From positions 62,001 to 126,000 of the forward strand of contig JAWLHK010000004.1 of NCBI GenBank assembly GCA_041690355.1: a stretch of DNA of 64,000 nt. Reading direction: 5' to 3'. The notes under the pieces are model-generated. The model did not search any database and was not told the origin of the DNA. It saw only the letters and a program-made list of their open reading frames with translations. A program made the position numbers and the translations under genes. Numbering within the stretch: position 1 is the first letter of the stretch; each line of letters starts with the position of its first letter. This document shows, piece by piece, positions 25,801-34,171 of the stretch. Origin of the DNA: JAWLHK01 sp041690355 [NCBI: bacterium]. GTDB lineage: Bacteria > J088 > JAWLBW01.

Positions 25801-26400
25801 CTGACCACGACTCTCACCAACGTCGTGTTTGTGGGCAACACGGCTACCACCGGTGGCGCGATATACGGCAAAAATCAGAATTCCTACGTGCGCATGACGC
25901 GGCTGAATGTTCAGAACGCCACGTTTGCCGGGAACGCCGGCCGCCCGGGCGGCATCCTTTTCACAGGGCGCTACCTGCGCGTGAAGAATTCGATCATGTG
26001 GGATAACGATTCGACCACCAGTGGCTTCGGAACGAATCTGCATCATTTCTACGACGTCAATGACGGCACCGATGCCGAGGTGGTGGTTGAAGATTCGCTG
26101 CTGGAGGGGGGCTGCACGCTCGACAGCATATCCGGCAATCATTCGACGAGCTACAGCGCCCTGACGTGCACCAATGTGCTGACGGCAGACCCGCTCTTCG
26201 TGCAGAGCCCGGTCGGCACCGACGGCATTGCCGGTACCGGAGACGACATCGCGGGTAATCTGCAACTCCAGGCCGGCTCTCCGGCACTGGATGTGGGCGA
26301 CAATACGGTCTTTGATGGAGTCGTCAGCCCCGTCGACCTGGCGGCAAGCCCGCGAATCGTCAATACGACCGTTGACCTGGGGGCTTATGAGCGGCAGTGA
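22867..26400 (+). CDS. Surface lipoprotein with LamG and right-handed beta-helix (choice-of-anchor Q type)
   Basis: 1177 aa. Lipoprotein signal (lipobox LIAC, Cys ~18). Then an acidic linker, one ~60-aa B-repeat-like domain (residues 35-98), three ~65-aa beta-sandwich repeats each ending in a conserved Cys (to ~285), and a LamG/concanavalin-like domain (AYTVEAWIRPEQMGLQGIV, DTWHHVAATWDG, LFLDGVEVA; ~295-430). A BIg2-like domain follows, and then ~500 residues of beta-helix with repeated G-G-G-L/M/F ladders. It ends VDLAASPRIVNTTVDLGAYE, as in choice-of-anchor Q proteins. Expected to be lipid-anchored and surface exposed, binding glycans or protein. A paralogue of the same architecture is in the integron at 35411. 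Confidence 0.9.
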   Translation: MLRRILVGVLFALSSLIACSDEPAPDRRNQDLPDDSDDDLDPETVTIQAIAGAGGSIVPASLQVVVGETGAFTVTPDVGHEIAGVSGCGGTLDGASFSTAAVVEDCQVEATFEKLSYAIGGTVAGLEGAGLILQLNGGGDLPITANGSFVFTTPLDFGSTYAVTVAQQPGEPAQICSVEQGAGEVEDTVTNIQVSCITQYPLAVTVAGLEGGSVLLRTHAGDELLADENGTYVFTALYAEGTDYTVTVATQPATPGRSCKVHGATGTLERPAWARVQCSNYALHFGGGNGQVTFAPDLPLPANGAAYTVEAWIRPEQMGLQGIVTWGNLGSDNQSMVLGLTATALQVSWRGSGNVLEAPVSDLSDTWHHVAATWDGATRKLFLDGVEVAAEAAALHAVPDGSNFRIGQGFAGQFFNGAIDDVRIWGAPLTAATLQAWRFTDVMDEHPHLADLVGAWSFRAGLGDKVTEATGKGTAFNGLLEGDVTWERVHARVSVTPAALRINTDGSPAALAAAAYDEYHNPVSIATWSWESDHAARVTVVGDGADAVVQSTTTDTGFGHVTVAVEELGASATALIYARPLGTSGTRQVIMVNHLQQSNPVRGVTWGDAFARLDEALLVAGEYDDIWVAEGTYTPSPGSDRRAGFNLKNGMRIYGGFDGVDTRFNRRNPGTYVTTLSGVLPDGISRSYQVVKGVNLDATALFDGFTITGGRADGLGDLGSGGGLFLLNSAPTLGQLVFRGNQAVYGGGLAATASNVTLTNAYFEANTATTGGGLYADGGSLQLTTVDFTENLSSSAGGGFRTVAASPVTVSDVSLLQNSASSGGGAYVADAGSASFSNSVFEGNLATTSGGGLWGNGSVTLSNVNFQANVARSSGGGMWSQNNHGFFTDVVFSENSVENTDGLGSGGGGGLYLTSGMDVAPQMNRVQFLSNHARTGGAMTLLNTTPVITNSLFRGNHVTTQDHITPAGGAIWLQTTSNLTTTLTNVVFVGNTATTGGAIYGKNQNSYVRMTRLNVQNATFAGNAGRPGGILFTGRYLRVKNSIMWDNDSTTSGFGTNLHHFYDVNDGTDAEVVVEDSLLEGGCTLDSISGNHSTSYSALTCTNVLTADPLFVQSPVGTDGIAGTGDDIAGNLQLQAGSPALDVGDNTVFDGVVSPVDLAASPRIVNTTVDLGAYERQ

Positions 26401-26445
26401 TCGAGCCCCCTGCGAATGGCCACGACGGCAGACTCACGGCCCGCG

Positions 26446-27483
26446 TCAGACCAAGCGGGCAAGCTCTCTCGAAGGCGATTCCCCGAAAAGCCGTTTGTAG
26501 TCACTGGCGAAGCGGCCGAGGTGGAGAAAGCCATAGCGAAGCGCGACCGTGGTCACTGTCGTCTCGGCGCCCAAGGCAAGCAGCTCGCTGCGCACGCGGT
26601 TGAGGCGGCACACCCGCAGGTAGGCGAGCGGCGTCATTCCCACGTAGCGCCGGAACGCGTACTGAAGCGTGCGCTCCGAGACATTCACGGCCGTGCAGAT
26701 TTCGGGAATCGTGGGGACAAAGCCCGCGGCAAGGCTGTCTGCAATCAAGGCACGTGCCTTGCGGCAGACGTCGAATGCGCGTGCCCGGTCGCGCGCGTGT
26801 GGCAGCGCGTTGCCCGACGTCGAGCCCACGGTACTCATCAGGACCAACTGCAACGTCAGGTCTCGCAGAACGGACGGATCCAGTGAATGTCCCGAAGCCG
26901 CGGCCCGTTCAATCTGGGCGACGGCATCCAGGAAAGCCGTCTGCGGAACGCCCGTAAACATGTCCAGCTGAGCGGGCGGGCGCTCCCACAACTCGGGAGC
27001 GAGCGCCCGTGCGCCTCGGACGAACTCATCCTGGTCAAAGCTGACATAGGTCGTGCAGGCTCCGGCCGGCACGTGGATGTCGAACTCCGTGTTGCGTGGC
27101 AGGAAGAAAACCGCAGCGGCAGCATCCGACGAGAATTCCGAAAGGCGCGAGCCCGGCATCGGGGTGCAGGATGAAACCGTGCATTGATTCTCGCCGGTCG
27201 CACCCAGCTTGTGAATCGCCGCATACTGCGACTCCCTGACGATGTGCCGGCCACCCAGATCCAGAAGGTCAACCTGCGCCAGACGAGTGCCCCGGCTCAG
27301 CTGATAGCACTCCAGCCTGAACCAGGGCTGCATGGAGGCCTGCACCTCGGCGGCCTCGATGGCGACGGAGCGCATGCCGTTTCCGGCGAATGTCATCGCG
27401 CCGTCGGGCGCTTCCTGCGCTACACCTTGTTGTGTCGGCGTGACTTCTCGCGCGATCGCGACGGGTGTTGGATGCCCCTTCAT
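26446..27483 (-). CDS. AraC-family transcriptional regulator
   Basis: 345 aa. The last ~110 residues are the double HTH of AraC regulators (PTIPEICTAVNVSERTLQYA and YGFLHLGRFASDYKRLFGES). The N-terminal ~230 residues resemble the EutR-type sensor without a known ligand. The ATG at 27483 was chosen because GGAG lies 8 nt upstream; the in-frame ATG at 27489 would leave only 2 nt spacing. It is transcribed away from the LamG lipoprotein and downstream of the nitrilase gene on the same strand. The target is unknown. Confidence 0.85.
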   Translation of the reverse strand: MKGHPTPVAIAREVTPTQQGVAQEAPDGAMTFAGNGMRSVAIEAAEVQASMQPWFRLECYQLSRGTRLAQVDLLDLGGRHIVRESQYAAIHKLGATGENQCTVSSCTPMPGSRLSEFSSDAAAAVFFLPRNTEFDIHVPAGACTTYVSFDQDEFVRGARALAPELWERPPAQLDMFTGVPQTAFLDAVAQIERAAASGHSLDPSVLRDLTLQLVLMSTVGSTSGNALPHARDRARAFDVCRKARALIADSLAAGFVPTIPEICTAVNVSERTLQYAFRRYVGMTPLAYLRVCRLNRVRSELLALGAETTVTTVALRYGFLHLGRFASDYKRLFGESPSRELARLV

Positions 27484-27542
27484 TCCCATAGCTCCGGCAA
27501 GACTTCAATGGTAGCAGGAGGCACGCTTCACCCTGCTGGCCG

Positions 27543-29150
27543 CTATTTCACCAACGGCTCAGCCGGCCAGACCGGTGGTTGATCGCCAAGGGGTCCTTCA
27601 TTGGGCTGTACCGGGGGCTTCGGGTCGCGTTTAATCCTGGCAATGACCTGAAACAGATCCGAGCGCCGGTCGAGCAGGGGCGTGACCGTACCTAATGTGC
27701 GCGCTTCATGCAGCGTGTCCAAATCGAGATCGCAGACCAGAACCGTCTCTTCGTTCGAATCGGCTTCGGCGGCAATGCCGTCACGGGCGAACGCAAAGTC
27801 TGACGGGGTAAGTACGGCGGCTTGCCCGTATTGCACGTCCATGTTCATGACGTCCGGCAGATTTCCGACGTTGCCCGCCATGGCGACGTAGACCTGGTTT
27901 TCGATGCATCGCGCCTGCGCGCAGTAGCGCACGCGCAGGTACCCCTGGCGGTTATCGGTGCAGAAGGGAACGAAAATGATCTCGGCGCCCTGGTCGGCCA
28001 GGAACCGGGCCGTCTCGGGAAATTCGGTGTCGTAGCAGATGAGCACGCCGATTTTGGCCTTGGGCGTTTCGATCAGCCGCAGGGTGTCGCCGCCGCTGAT
28101 GCCCCACCAGCGGCTCTCATTGGGCGTGATGTGAAGCTTGGGCTGCTCGACGATGCGCCCGTCGGGAAGGCATACGTAACAGATGTTATACAGCTTTCCG
28201 TCTTTTTCGGTCGGATGGCTGCCGCCGATGATGGTCACGCCGAACCGCAGCGCGAGATCAGACAGTGACTTGGTGAATTTCTCCGTAAACGAGGCCAGGT
28301 GCAGGATCCCCTCCCGCGGCGTGCGCCCGTCGGCCATGGAGAGAAGCTGCATCGAGAAAAGTTCGGGGAGCAGAATATAGTCGGAGCGGTAATCTGCGGC
28401 GATGTCTACAAAGTAGGTCAGCTGCCGCAGAAACTCTTCGTAGCTTTCGATCTTGCGCATCTGATACTGAATGCAGGCCACCCGGACCTTTCGGGCGCCG
28501 CTTACCCGTGGTTTGTAATCGGGGTTGAGCCATTCGATCAGGCTTGCATGGTTCTTGCTCTTGGGATCGCGCAGATAGTTGGGCATCACGCCGCGCAACT
28601 CGAAGCCTTCGCGAAGTTGAAAAGAGAGCACGAGATCGCGGATTTTACCATCCACAACGCGCTGCGCGTATTCCTCGGGTGAACATTGATCGGCGTAATC
28701 CGAATAGTTCCACAAGCGCCCACCGGCTAGGATACGCCGTAGATTCAATTTGCGGCAGAGATCGCGGCGGGCTTCGTAAAGCATGTGTCCGACGCCAAGA
28801 CCCCGGGCATCGGGATGAACATAGACGTCTGCGCCATAGAGCGTGTCGCCGCTCTGATCATGATTCGTAAAGTAGCCGCTGTCGGTGATTCCCGACCAGG
28901 TATGAAGGCGTAGCGGGTTCGGGCCGAGCTTGACGATCAATGAAGCGGCCGCGCCAACGATGCGACCGTCGACTTCGGCGACGAGCTGCCCTTCGGGAAA
29001 CACCGCCAGGTGGCTGGCCAGATGGGTCTCGCCCCAGATGATGTTTTCCTTGGCCAGTACCGGGTACGCGGCCTTGTTGAGCGCGACCAAAGCCGGCAGG
29101 TCGCCCCGCGTGGCCTTGCGTACTACGACTTTGGATTGGGATGAAGACAT
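27543..29150 (-). CDS. GNAT acetyltransferase fused to carbon-nitrogen hydrolase
   Basis: 535 aa. Residues 1-210 are a GNAT N-acyltransferase (VHPDARGLGVGHMLYEARRD is the acetyl-CoA loop, R/Q-x-x-G-x-G/A). Residues 220-515 are a nitrilase-superfamily amidohydrolase with the catalytic triad Glu (YILLPELFS), Lys (QPKLHITPNE) and Cys (GVLICYDTEFPE). This two-domain fusion is a known conserved family with unproven substrate. It would hydrolyse an amide or acylate an amine in the cytosol. No signal peptide; start MSSSQSKVV at 29150 without clear Shine-Dalgarno. Confidence 0.9.
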   Translation of the reverse strand: MSSSQSKVVVRKATRGDLPALVALNKAAYPVLAKENIIWGETHLASHLAVFPEGQLVAEVDGRIVGAAASLIVKLGPNPLRLHTWSGITDSGYFTNHDQSGDTLYGADVYVHPDARGLGVGHMLYEARRDLCRKLNLRRILAGGRLWNYSDYADQCSPEEYAQRVVDGKIRDLVLSFQLREGFELRGVMPNYLRDPKSKNHASLIEWLNPDYKPRVSGARKVRVACIQYQMRKIESYEEFLRQLTYFVDIAADYRSDYILLPELFSMQLLSMADGRTPREGILHLASFTEKFTKSLSDLALRFGVTIIGGSHPTEKDGKLYNICYVCLPDGRIVEQPKLHITPNESRWWGISGGDTLRLIETPKAKIGVLICYDTEFPETARFLADQGAEIIFVPFCTDNRQGYLRVRYCAQARCIENQVYVAMAGNVGNLPDVMNMDVQYGQAAVLTPSDFAFARDGIAAEADSNEETVLVCDLDLDTLHEARTLGTVTPLLDRRSDLFQVIARIKRDPKPPVQPNEGPLGDQPPVWPAEPLVK

Positions 29151-29262
29151 AGGTAAGTATCGCAGCTCACCATGCGCACTTCAATCCATGCGGGTTTGTT
29201 TCACCGCTCATGAAAGAGCGCCCGCCAAGCGGACCCTATTATGGTGCTATGATGCCAAGGGC

Positions 29263-29391
29263 ATGGCTGAAGCAAAACGAACCACGGTCTACTTTGAAAC
29301 GGACCTGCACCGGGCGCTCCTGCTCAAAGCCGCGGAAACCGCGCGCTCCGTCTCTGCGCTCGTGAACGAAGCCGTTCGCGCGCGGTGGGAA
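29263..29391 (+). pseudogene. Antitoxin remnant (RelB/DUF-type), 3' part deleted
   Basis: MAEAKRTTVYFETDLHRALL then LKAAETARSVSALVNEAVRA is the ribbon-helix-helix start of a common RelE-associated antitoxin. The C-terminal toxin-binding part, about 30 residues, is missing. The frame instead runs into the toxin gene and stays open to 29535 in the wrong frame. Confidence 0.65.
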
Positions 29392-29576
29392 GCTGTAAGG
29401 TCGTTCTCACACGCTCCGCCGCCAGGGAGCTCGAGGACGTTCCCCGGAAGGACCGGCAAAAGATCGTCGCCAGGATGCCGGCACAGGGGAACGATCGTGT
29501 CCTCTACCAGATCGGTGACGGGGCCGTCGTGGTGACCGTAGTTCGGGTCGCCCGCCGCCGCGAAGTGTATCGATGA
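29385..29576 (+). pseudogene. RelE/ParE-like toxin with internal deletion
   Basis: 63 aa from a GTG. CKVVLTRSAARELEDVPRKD and VLYQIGDGAVVVTVVRVA plus RRREVYR are the two ends of a RelE-type mRNA interferase, usually ~85-90 aa. The missing middle (about 20-25 residues after KIVARMPAQ, normally the P-R-P-x-G...K-L-x-G...Y-R-V-R segment with catalytic basic residues) should abolish activity. The antitoxin beside it is truncated too, which fits relaxed selection on a dead module. Confidence 0.65.
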
Positions 29577-29617
29577 TACTCGATAGAGCCCATTTTCGCT
29601 GAACGCGCCCTCAGCGG

Positions 29618-30013
29618 TCAGGGGTCGACGATCACAGCGCCTGCGATCGCGCCTGCCACGATACCCTTCAGCCACCCCGCAATGAACCAGCCCCAAGCCA
29701 GCGAAAGCGGAACCGGCATGTGAATGAACGTCCCGAAGCCTGACGACGTTCCCAGGGCCAGGCCCAGAAACGCCCCGAAGACGAGACCGCCACGCAATGA
29801 CTTCGGCCTCACGAGCAGTGAATACATGCCGATGAAGACGCCAATCAGAACAACCGTCACGGTGTAAATGAGAACTACGTTCATCTGATCGAACGGCCGC
29901 CACAGGCCCGAGTTCGCTTCATAGAGTGGCGCCAGAAAGAAGCGGTGCGCGATCAAGTCGAGCAGCATCCAGGCAACAAGAATTCCGAAAGCAGCCGTGA
30001 GCAGGCGTTTCAT
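29618..30013 (-). CDS. Hypothetical membrane protein, 131 aa
   Basis: Four hydrophobic helices (LLTAAFGILVAWMLLDLIA, VVLIYTVTVVLIGVFIGMYS, GGLVFGAFLGLALGTS, WGWFIAGWLKGIVAGAIAGAVI). The glycine-rich last two resemble DUF-type small membrane proteins. No function can be given. The ATG at 30013 has GGAGAGG 7 nt upstream and converges on the RelE remnant. Confidence 0.7.
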   Translation of the reverse strand: MKRLLTAAFGILVAWMLLDLIAHRFFLAPLYEANSGLWRPFDQMNVVLIYTVTVVLIGVFIGMYSLLVRPKSLRGGLVFGAFLGLALGTSSGFGTFIHMPVPLSLAWGWFIAGWLKGIVAGAIAGAVIVDP

Positions 30014-30442
30014 CAAGGGCCTCTCCTGTGAACGTAACAGGTCGTTCCGCGCGCCGCACCACGCGCGCTACGCGGCGATTCATTGACATCAGTGTTCACG
30101 TCGTCCGCGGGCACCTCAAGGTGGTGCGTGAACCTTTCCGCACCCGGTTCGGCGTTAATCGTGCCGAGACAAAAAGGCCACCTTTCGGGCGGCCTTTCGT
30201 TTGGATAACGCGTTTCCATGGTCCATCTATTGCCGGCGCCTGGTTGAATCGTCAGCCAGATCGATTCCGGCTGCTCCGCCAAGAAGAAGCATCCCCAACA
30301 CTGGGTGTTGGTTGCCATGCTCTACGTGTCAAATCTACGTGGCAATGGTTCTTGAGGTGCCGAGTATCCCGCGAGAGTACGCGCACTGAAAGACCTGGTA
30401 TCCGCTTTCCGGTTTCAGGACGAAAGGGACGGCTCGTGACGG
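30014..30442. other. 429-bp intergenic stretch
   Basis: Holds an intrinsic-terminator-like hairpin at 30173-30200 and a short hairpin CCAACACTGGGTGTTGG at about 30295-30311. No coding frame is supported. Confidence 0.5.
30173..30200. terminator. Bidirectional terminator-like hairpin
   Basis: AAAGGCC - 11-nt loop - GGCCTTT, with A-tract before and TTTCGTTT after, so it could work in both directions. It lies between two minus-strand genes. Confidence 0.6.
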
Positions 30443-30874
30443 TCACGTCTCCGCGGTACTCTGCCCCGCGGTTTTGGCGCGGGGCCAGAAATGCGCCAGG
30501 AGAGCCGCGGTCCATACGGCGCCGATGGCCTGCTTCAACCGGAGATAGGTCGTTCCGGTAAAATAGGCGTTATCGGCGTAGGCGAATGCAACGCCCACGA
30601 CCGAATAGGTAATCAGCAACGCGGAGAGCAGTCGCCGATCTGCCTTGCCGAACCAGGCCCAGACAATGGTTACCGTACCCGCATACAGCGAGAATGCGCC
30701 AATGCGGCGAAAAAGACTCATGCTCAAGTCAGCCGGAACGCTTGGGGCGAGGCTCCAAACGGTTTCCCGACCGTGGGCGAGCCATGGTTCGGGCGAGGCG
30801 AGCAGGAATGCACCCGTCGCAAAGTCAAGCATTCCGATAAGGACGACGACGACCAGTACAAACCGCTCACGCAT
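30443..30874 (-). CDS. Hypothetical four-helix membrane protein (DUF4345-like)
   Basis: 143 aa with four membrane helices (FVLVVVVLIGMLDFATGAFL, IGAFSLYAGTVTIVWAWFG, LLSALLITYSVVGVAFAYA, AIGAVWTAALLAHFWPR). Layout and length recall DUF4345 proteins, but the match is weak. It follows the FAD oxidase on the same strand with an 11-bp gap, so it is likely the last gene of that operon. Confidence 0.65.
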   Translation of the reverse strand: MRERFVLVVVVLIGMLDFATGAFLLASPEPWLAHGRETVWSLAPSVPADLSMSLFRRIGAFSLYAGTVTIVWAWFGKADRRLLSALLITYSVVGVAFAYADNAYFTGTTYLRLKQAIGAVWTAALLAHFWPRAKTAGQSTAET

Positions 30875-30885
30875 ACAAAACCTTC

Positions 30886-32769
30886 CTACGCTGGACTCTT
30901 CTCTTGGGAAGAAAGGCTTCCCCCGACCGAAAAATGATTCGCCGAGAACAAGCCTTGGGGGTCGAACCGCTGCTTCGTTCGCAGCACGCGCTGGTACACC
31001 TCTTCGCTGTCATAGAAATGGTCGTGCAGCGCGTCGAGGTCGGGGGGAACTCGCTTGGTATCGTTCCGGAAAACATCGAAGGGGTCGAACATGTATCGAG
31101 CGTCACGCTCGGAGAAGAACGCGTCTTTGGAGCCTACGACACGCCGGTCATACTGCGCCACCCACGCATTCAGTCGCTCATGGGCACCTTCAATGTCCGG
31201 GTCGTAGAAATAGTCAGTCATCCACGCGATACCCGAATTGCGGTGCGGCATGGCCGATCGGGTCGTTTCGGCATTGCGCACGACGCTGCTCTCGGAGCCG
31301 CCGAGGTAGCCCCACGCGCAGACAACCACGTTCCCACTCCAGGGCGCGTCCGCCTTCGAGAAAATGCTGTGCGTAAACGGCTCGAAGAGTAAGGCTGATT
31401 CCCGTGCAAATCCCCGTTGGGTGAGATCCGTCTCATAACCGGCCCAATTCCGCTTTATGTAGGGCAAGTCGAATTCCCGGTCGCCTTTGAAAGTAAAGGC
31501 GTCGATGATTTCGGTGACCGGCAGGTGCTTGTCGGGGTTCACAACCTTCATCGACTTCTGAAGCAGGCGTCCGGCAAACCCCTGAGGCAGGTAGGGCAGA
31601 GCCAACTCGTCGAGTTCACGGAAGTAGGCCTTGACGTTCTCCCCGTAATCCTGCGCGTCGCCGCTCAGGTTGTTCCACGAAGCCTGGACGATAATGACCG
31701 GGGCGACAGACGCTTCGAACAGCGGGTTTCTGCCGCCGGAACTTCCAAACGCCTTGCGGAACAGGCGCAGCGATAGGGAAGCGCACGTCGCCGAAAAACG
31801 GTTCGATGTCCGTCGCTCAACCTTGAGGAGCAGCTGCTCCAAAACGGCCGACAGCGTGGTCAGAAGATCGCGAAAGATTTTACCCCACGTCAGGTACTTC
31901 GGCGCGGCGCTCGCCAGGGCGACGTGGAAACAGAAGTCGGCCGGCAGATCGCCACGGTCGTTGATGCGGGCCATATGGCCAAGAAGAGCCTCGATCAGTT
32001 TCGTGCCGTTCTTCCGCGTCCACAGGTACGACTGCATGTAGGCACGGCTCGCCGGAAATTGACGGTCGTGGAGCAACCGCACGGTTACCTCTGTGCAGAC
32101 GCCAAAGTTGCCTGGCCCGCCCCCCAGGACCGAAAACCACAGGTCGTCGTTGTCTGGGTCGGGTGCTGTTGGGTTGGGCCTCCTCACTTCGCGTACGACC
32201 CCGTCGGCTGTGATGATACGAAAGCGTTCGACATAGTCGATAAACAAACCGAACGAGCGCGATTGCATTGCGTAGCCGCCCGTATGCAAGTGACCGCCGA
32301 CACCAACCGTGGCGCAGTTCCCGTGCGCGAAAAAGTAGCCCTTCGTGGCGAGTCCTTTATAGTTGGACTGCATGTTCCGTTCGACTTGCCCCAGGCGCCA
32401 TCCAGTTCCGAAGGTGAGCTGCTGCGCCTTTTCGTCAAAGCGCCAGACCTTGCAGGCCGCGCACCGGGTGGTGTCAAGCTGGATGTTATTGCCGCCGGTC
32501 GAAGAACCGCCGTGGTAGGCGTGACCGCCCGATCGCACGGCGACGGAGACCCCCGCGTCGCGCGCATAGCGGATAACCGCAACGATATCCGCTTCCGTCG
32601 CCGGATAGATAACGTATGCCGGCTGCATCTGCCGCATATCCGGCGCCGACGAAGTCGCGTACTGGCGCATCGCGCGGGCGTACCCGCTGTCGGGATCGAT
32701 GGGCCCCTCGGGGCGCTCGTATACTTCGGCCTCGGGAGAGAGGACCGGAAAAGGCGTGGATAAACTCAT
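30886..32769 (-). CDS. Berberine-bridge-type FAD-linked oxidoreductase
   Basis: 627 aa. FAD-binding PCMH domain: PATEADIVAVIRYARDAGVS and VRSGGHAYHGGSS, whose His is the usual 8-alpha-histidyl FAD anchor. GNCATVGVGGHLHTGGY supplies the Cys of the second, 6-S-cysteinyl bond, so bicovalent flavin is predicted. The C-terminal BBE domain closes with YMFDPFDVFRND and NHFSVGGSL. These enzymes oxidise alcohols, sugars or alkaloid-like substrates with oxygen. The start overlaps the preceding gene (ATGA), so it is coupled to the 322-aa membrane protein. The longer in-frame extension upstream is not supported. Confidence 0.9.
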   Translation of the reverse strand: MSLSTPFPVLSPEAEVYERPEGPIDPDSGYARAMRQYATSSAPDMRQMQPAYVIYPATEADIVAVIRYARDAGVSVAVRSGGHAYHGGSSTGGNNIQLDTTRCAACKVWRFDEKAQQLTFGTGWRLGQVERNMQSNYKGLATKGYFFAHGNCATVGVGGHLHTGGYAMQSRSFGLFIDYVERFRIITADGVVREVRRPNPTAPDPDNDDLWFSVLGGGPGNFGVCTEVTVRLLHDRQFPASRAYMQSYLWTRKNGTKLIEALLGHMARINDRGDLPADFCFHVALASAAPKYLTWGKIFRDLLTTLSAVLEQLLLKVERRTSNRFSATCASLSLRLFRKAFGSSGGRNPLFEASVAPVIIVQASWNNLSGDAQDYGENVKAYFRELDELALPYLPQGFAGRLLQKSMKVVNPDKHLPVTEIIDAFTFKGDREFDLPYIKRNWAGYETDLTQRGFARESALLFEPFTHSIFSKADAPWSGNVVVCAWGYLGGSESSVVRNAETTRSAMPHRNSGIAWMTDYFYDPDIEGAHERLNAWVAQYDRRVVGSKDAFFSERDARYMFDPFDVFRNDTKRVPPDLDALHDHFYDSEEVYQRVLRTKQRFDPQGLFSANHFSVGGSLSSQEKSPA

Positions 32770-33734
32770 TTCTCGACTCTGAAAAATGAGCCGCCACCCG
32801 TGCCGATATAGTCGATGGCCGGCTCGCCGCTCGCCAGAGCACGCTTGACGAGGGCGTCGTACGGCGCATACCGCTCGGGCTTGTACCCGTGCGCCCACAT
32901 CTGCTCGAGAATGCCGATATTGAACAGACGCGGTGCGGCCCACCACTCGTCGATGGTGCCGTAGACGCTCTGCAGCGCCGTGCGCACGGCGTTTACGACC
33001 ATCCGCAGCGGCGGATTACGATTGCCGGACGGTCCCAGAATGAACTCGGGAACCGACTGCCACTTGCCCGTGCCGGTGACACGCGGCGGAAGCTTGGGCT
33101 CGGGGCCGTGCGAAAGCGCCTGCAGGAACGAGAACACGCCCATCCATAAGAAGGGGTTGTAAGCGAGCGGCATCGGGTCATACCAGGGACGCGCAGCCGC
33201 GTCGGGGTAGGCGAACGTCTGATCATAGGCGGCGGCGCCGGCGTACAGGATGGTCATGAGGACAGCCATGACCAGGCCCCATGCGTAAAACCGCCACTTA
33301 ACGCCGAGAGCTACATACCAGGCGGTGAGCACGGCGGCAAGGATGAGCCCTGCGTTGAACCCGGCGAAGGAGAACTGCATGAGCGCAACGATCATCATGA
33401 ACACATTTGGCGGCATGCAGGTCTGGTGCCCGAAGCGCGCCGTCCTGGTGGTGTGGAAAATATCATAGAGATAGGCCTGGTAATCCAGGTTCATGAAAGT
33501 CGTGTGCGCATACGGCGCCACGGCGAAGACATGCCATGCGCGCGCCAAGAGGTTTCCGCGGCCGTCTTGCGGCGCGTACAGCCATGTAAACGTCCGCGTC
33601 AGGAACCGCTGTTCGGAACCCGGCGGGACAAATGCCTCGGCCTGATCGATCCCCGGTGCTTTGACGAGGGGAACGGCGGATGCGTGGCTTTTCTCGCCCG
33701 CAGACGGATTGATGGGCGGTTGCACAGTCGACAT
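32766..33734 (-). CDS. Conserved membrane protein, 322 aa (unknown)
   Basis: Contains about three membrane helices between residues 110 and 215 (VFMMIVALMQFSFAGFNAGL, GLILAAVLTAWYVALG, YAWGLVMAVLMTILYAG). They are flanked by a soluble N-terminal part and a C-terminal part with the motif YGTIDEWWAAPRLFNIGILEQM (x-E-x-W-A-x-P-R-L-F). That last motif occurs in DUF962-like and related membrane proteins, but I do not assign it. Its ATG follows the divergent Rieske remnant, and it is coupled to the flavin oxidase, so an oxidative catabolic or biosynthetic operon is suggested. Confidence 0.7.
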   Translation of the reverse strand: MSTVQPPINPSAGEKSHASAVPLVKAPGIDQAEAFVPPGSEQRFLTRTFTWLYAPQDGRGNLLARAWHVFAVAPYAHTTFMNLDYQAYLYDIFHTTRTARFGHQTCMPPNVFMMIVALMQFSFAGFNAGLILAAVLTAWYVALGVKWRFYAWGLVMAVLMTILYAGAAAYDQTFAYPDAAARPWYDPMPLAYNPFLWMGVFSFLQALSHGPEPKLPPRVTGTGKWQSVPEFILGPSGNRNPPLRMVVNAVRTALQSVYGTIDEWWAAPRLFNIGILEQMWAHGYKPERYAPYDALVKRALASGEPAIDYIGTGGGSFFRVEK

Positions 33735-33829
33735 TTGGCTTCCTTAGTATTGCGCGCGAAGCGGCAGACGGTAATGATTTAACCATTTGGTCAAACCGAG
33801 GGCAACCCTTATTTCAAACGGAAACGCCG

Positions 33830-34067
33830 ATGTATAGTCCACACCTGAGCCCGTATCCCACCGGCTGGTATAAGGTCGCCTTCAGCGACGAGTTGACGGC
33901 AGGGAACGTGATAACGGTACCCTTTTGCGGCCAGGATGTCGTGCTCTTTCGTACCGAGCAGGGCACGGCGGCGGCCTTCGACCCAGGGCGACGGTCCTGT
34001 CGGGGCTTACCGGAAATGGGCGCGTCAGTTTTACGCGGATCCGGTCGAAGATCCCCTGCGAGTATGA
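33830..34067 (+). pseudogene. Rieske oxygenase gene with large internal deletion
   Basis: The 5' part (MYSPHLSPYPTGWYKVAFSD ... VVLFRTEQGTAAAFD) is the start of a Rieske 2Fe-2S domain. It breaks off just before the first C-x-H ligand pair. The sequence then resumes in another frame as DGPVGAYRKWARQFYADP, the typical C-terminal end of ring-hydroxylating/KshA-like oxygenases (DGPxGAYRKW), stopping at TGA 34065. About 300 codons, including both ligand pairs and the iron site, are gone. The gene lies divergently beside the flavin oxidase operon and ends about 100 bp from the outermost attC site. Confidence 0.8.
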
Positions 34068-34171
34068 TCGTCGGGTAGGCGTACGGAATGAACCTCGGTA
34101 ACTTCGTCGGCAACGGATTCAGCTGATTGCCGCCGAGGAAGGAGGCACTGCCGCTGCACCATCCCTGGGGG

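Noticed and set aside
30028-30561. A 177-codon plus-strand gene
   Set aside because: Arg-rich, no family, covers a terminator hairpin and the end of a minus-strand gene.
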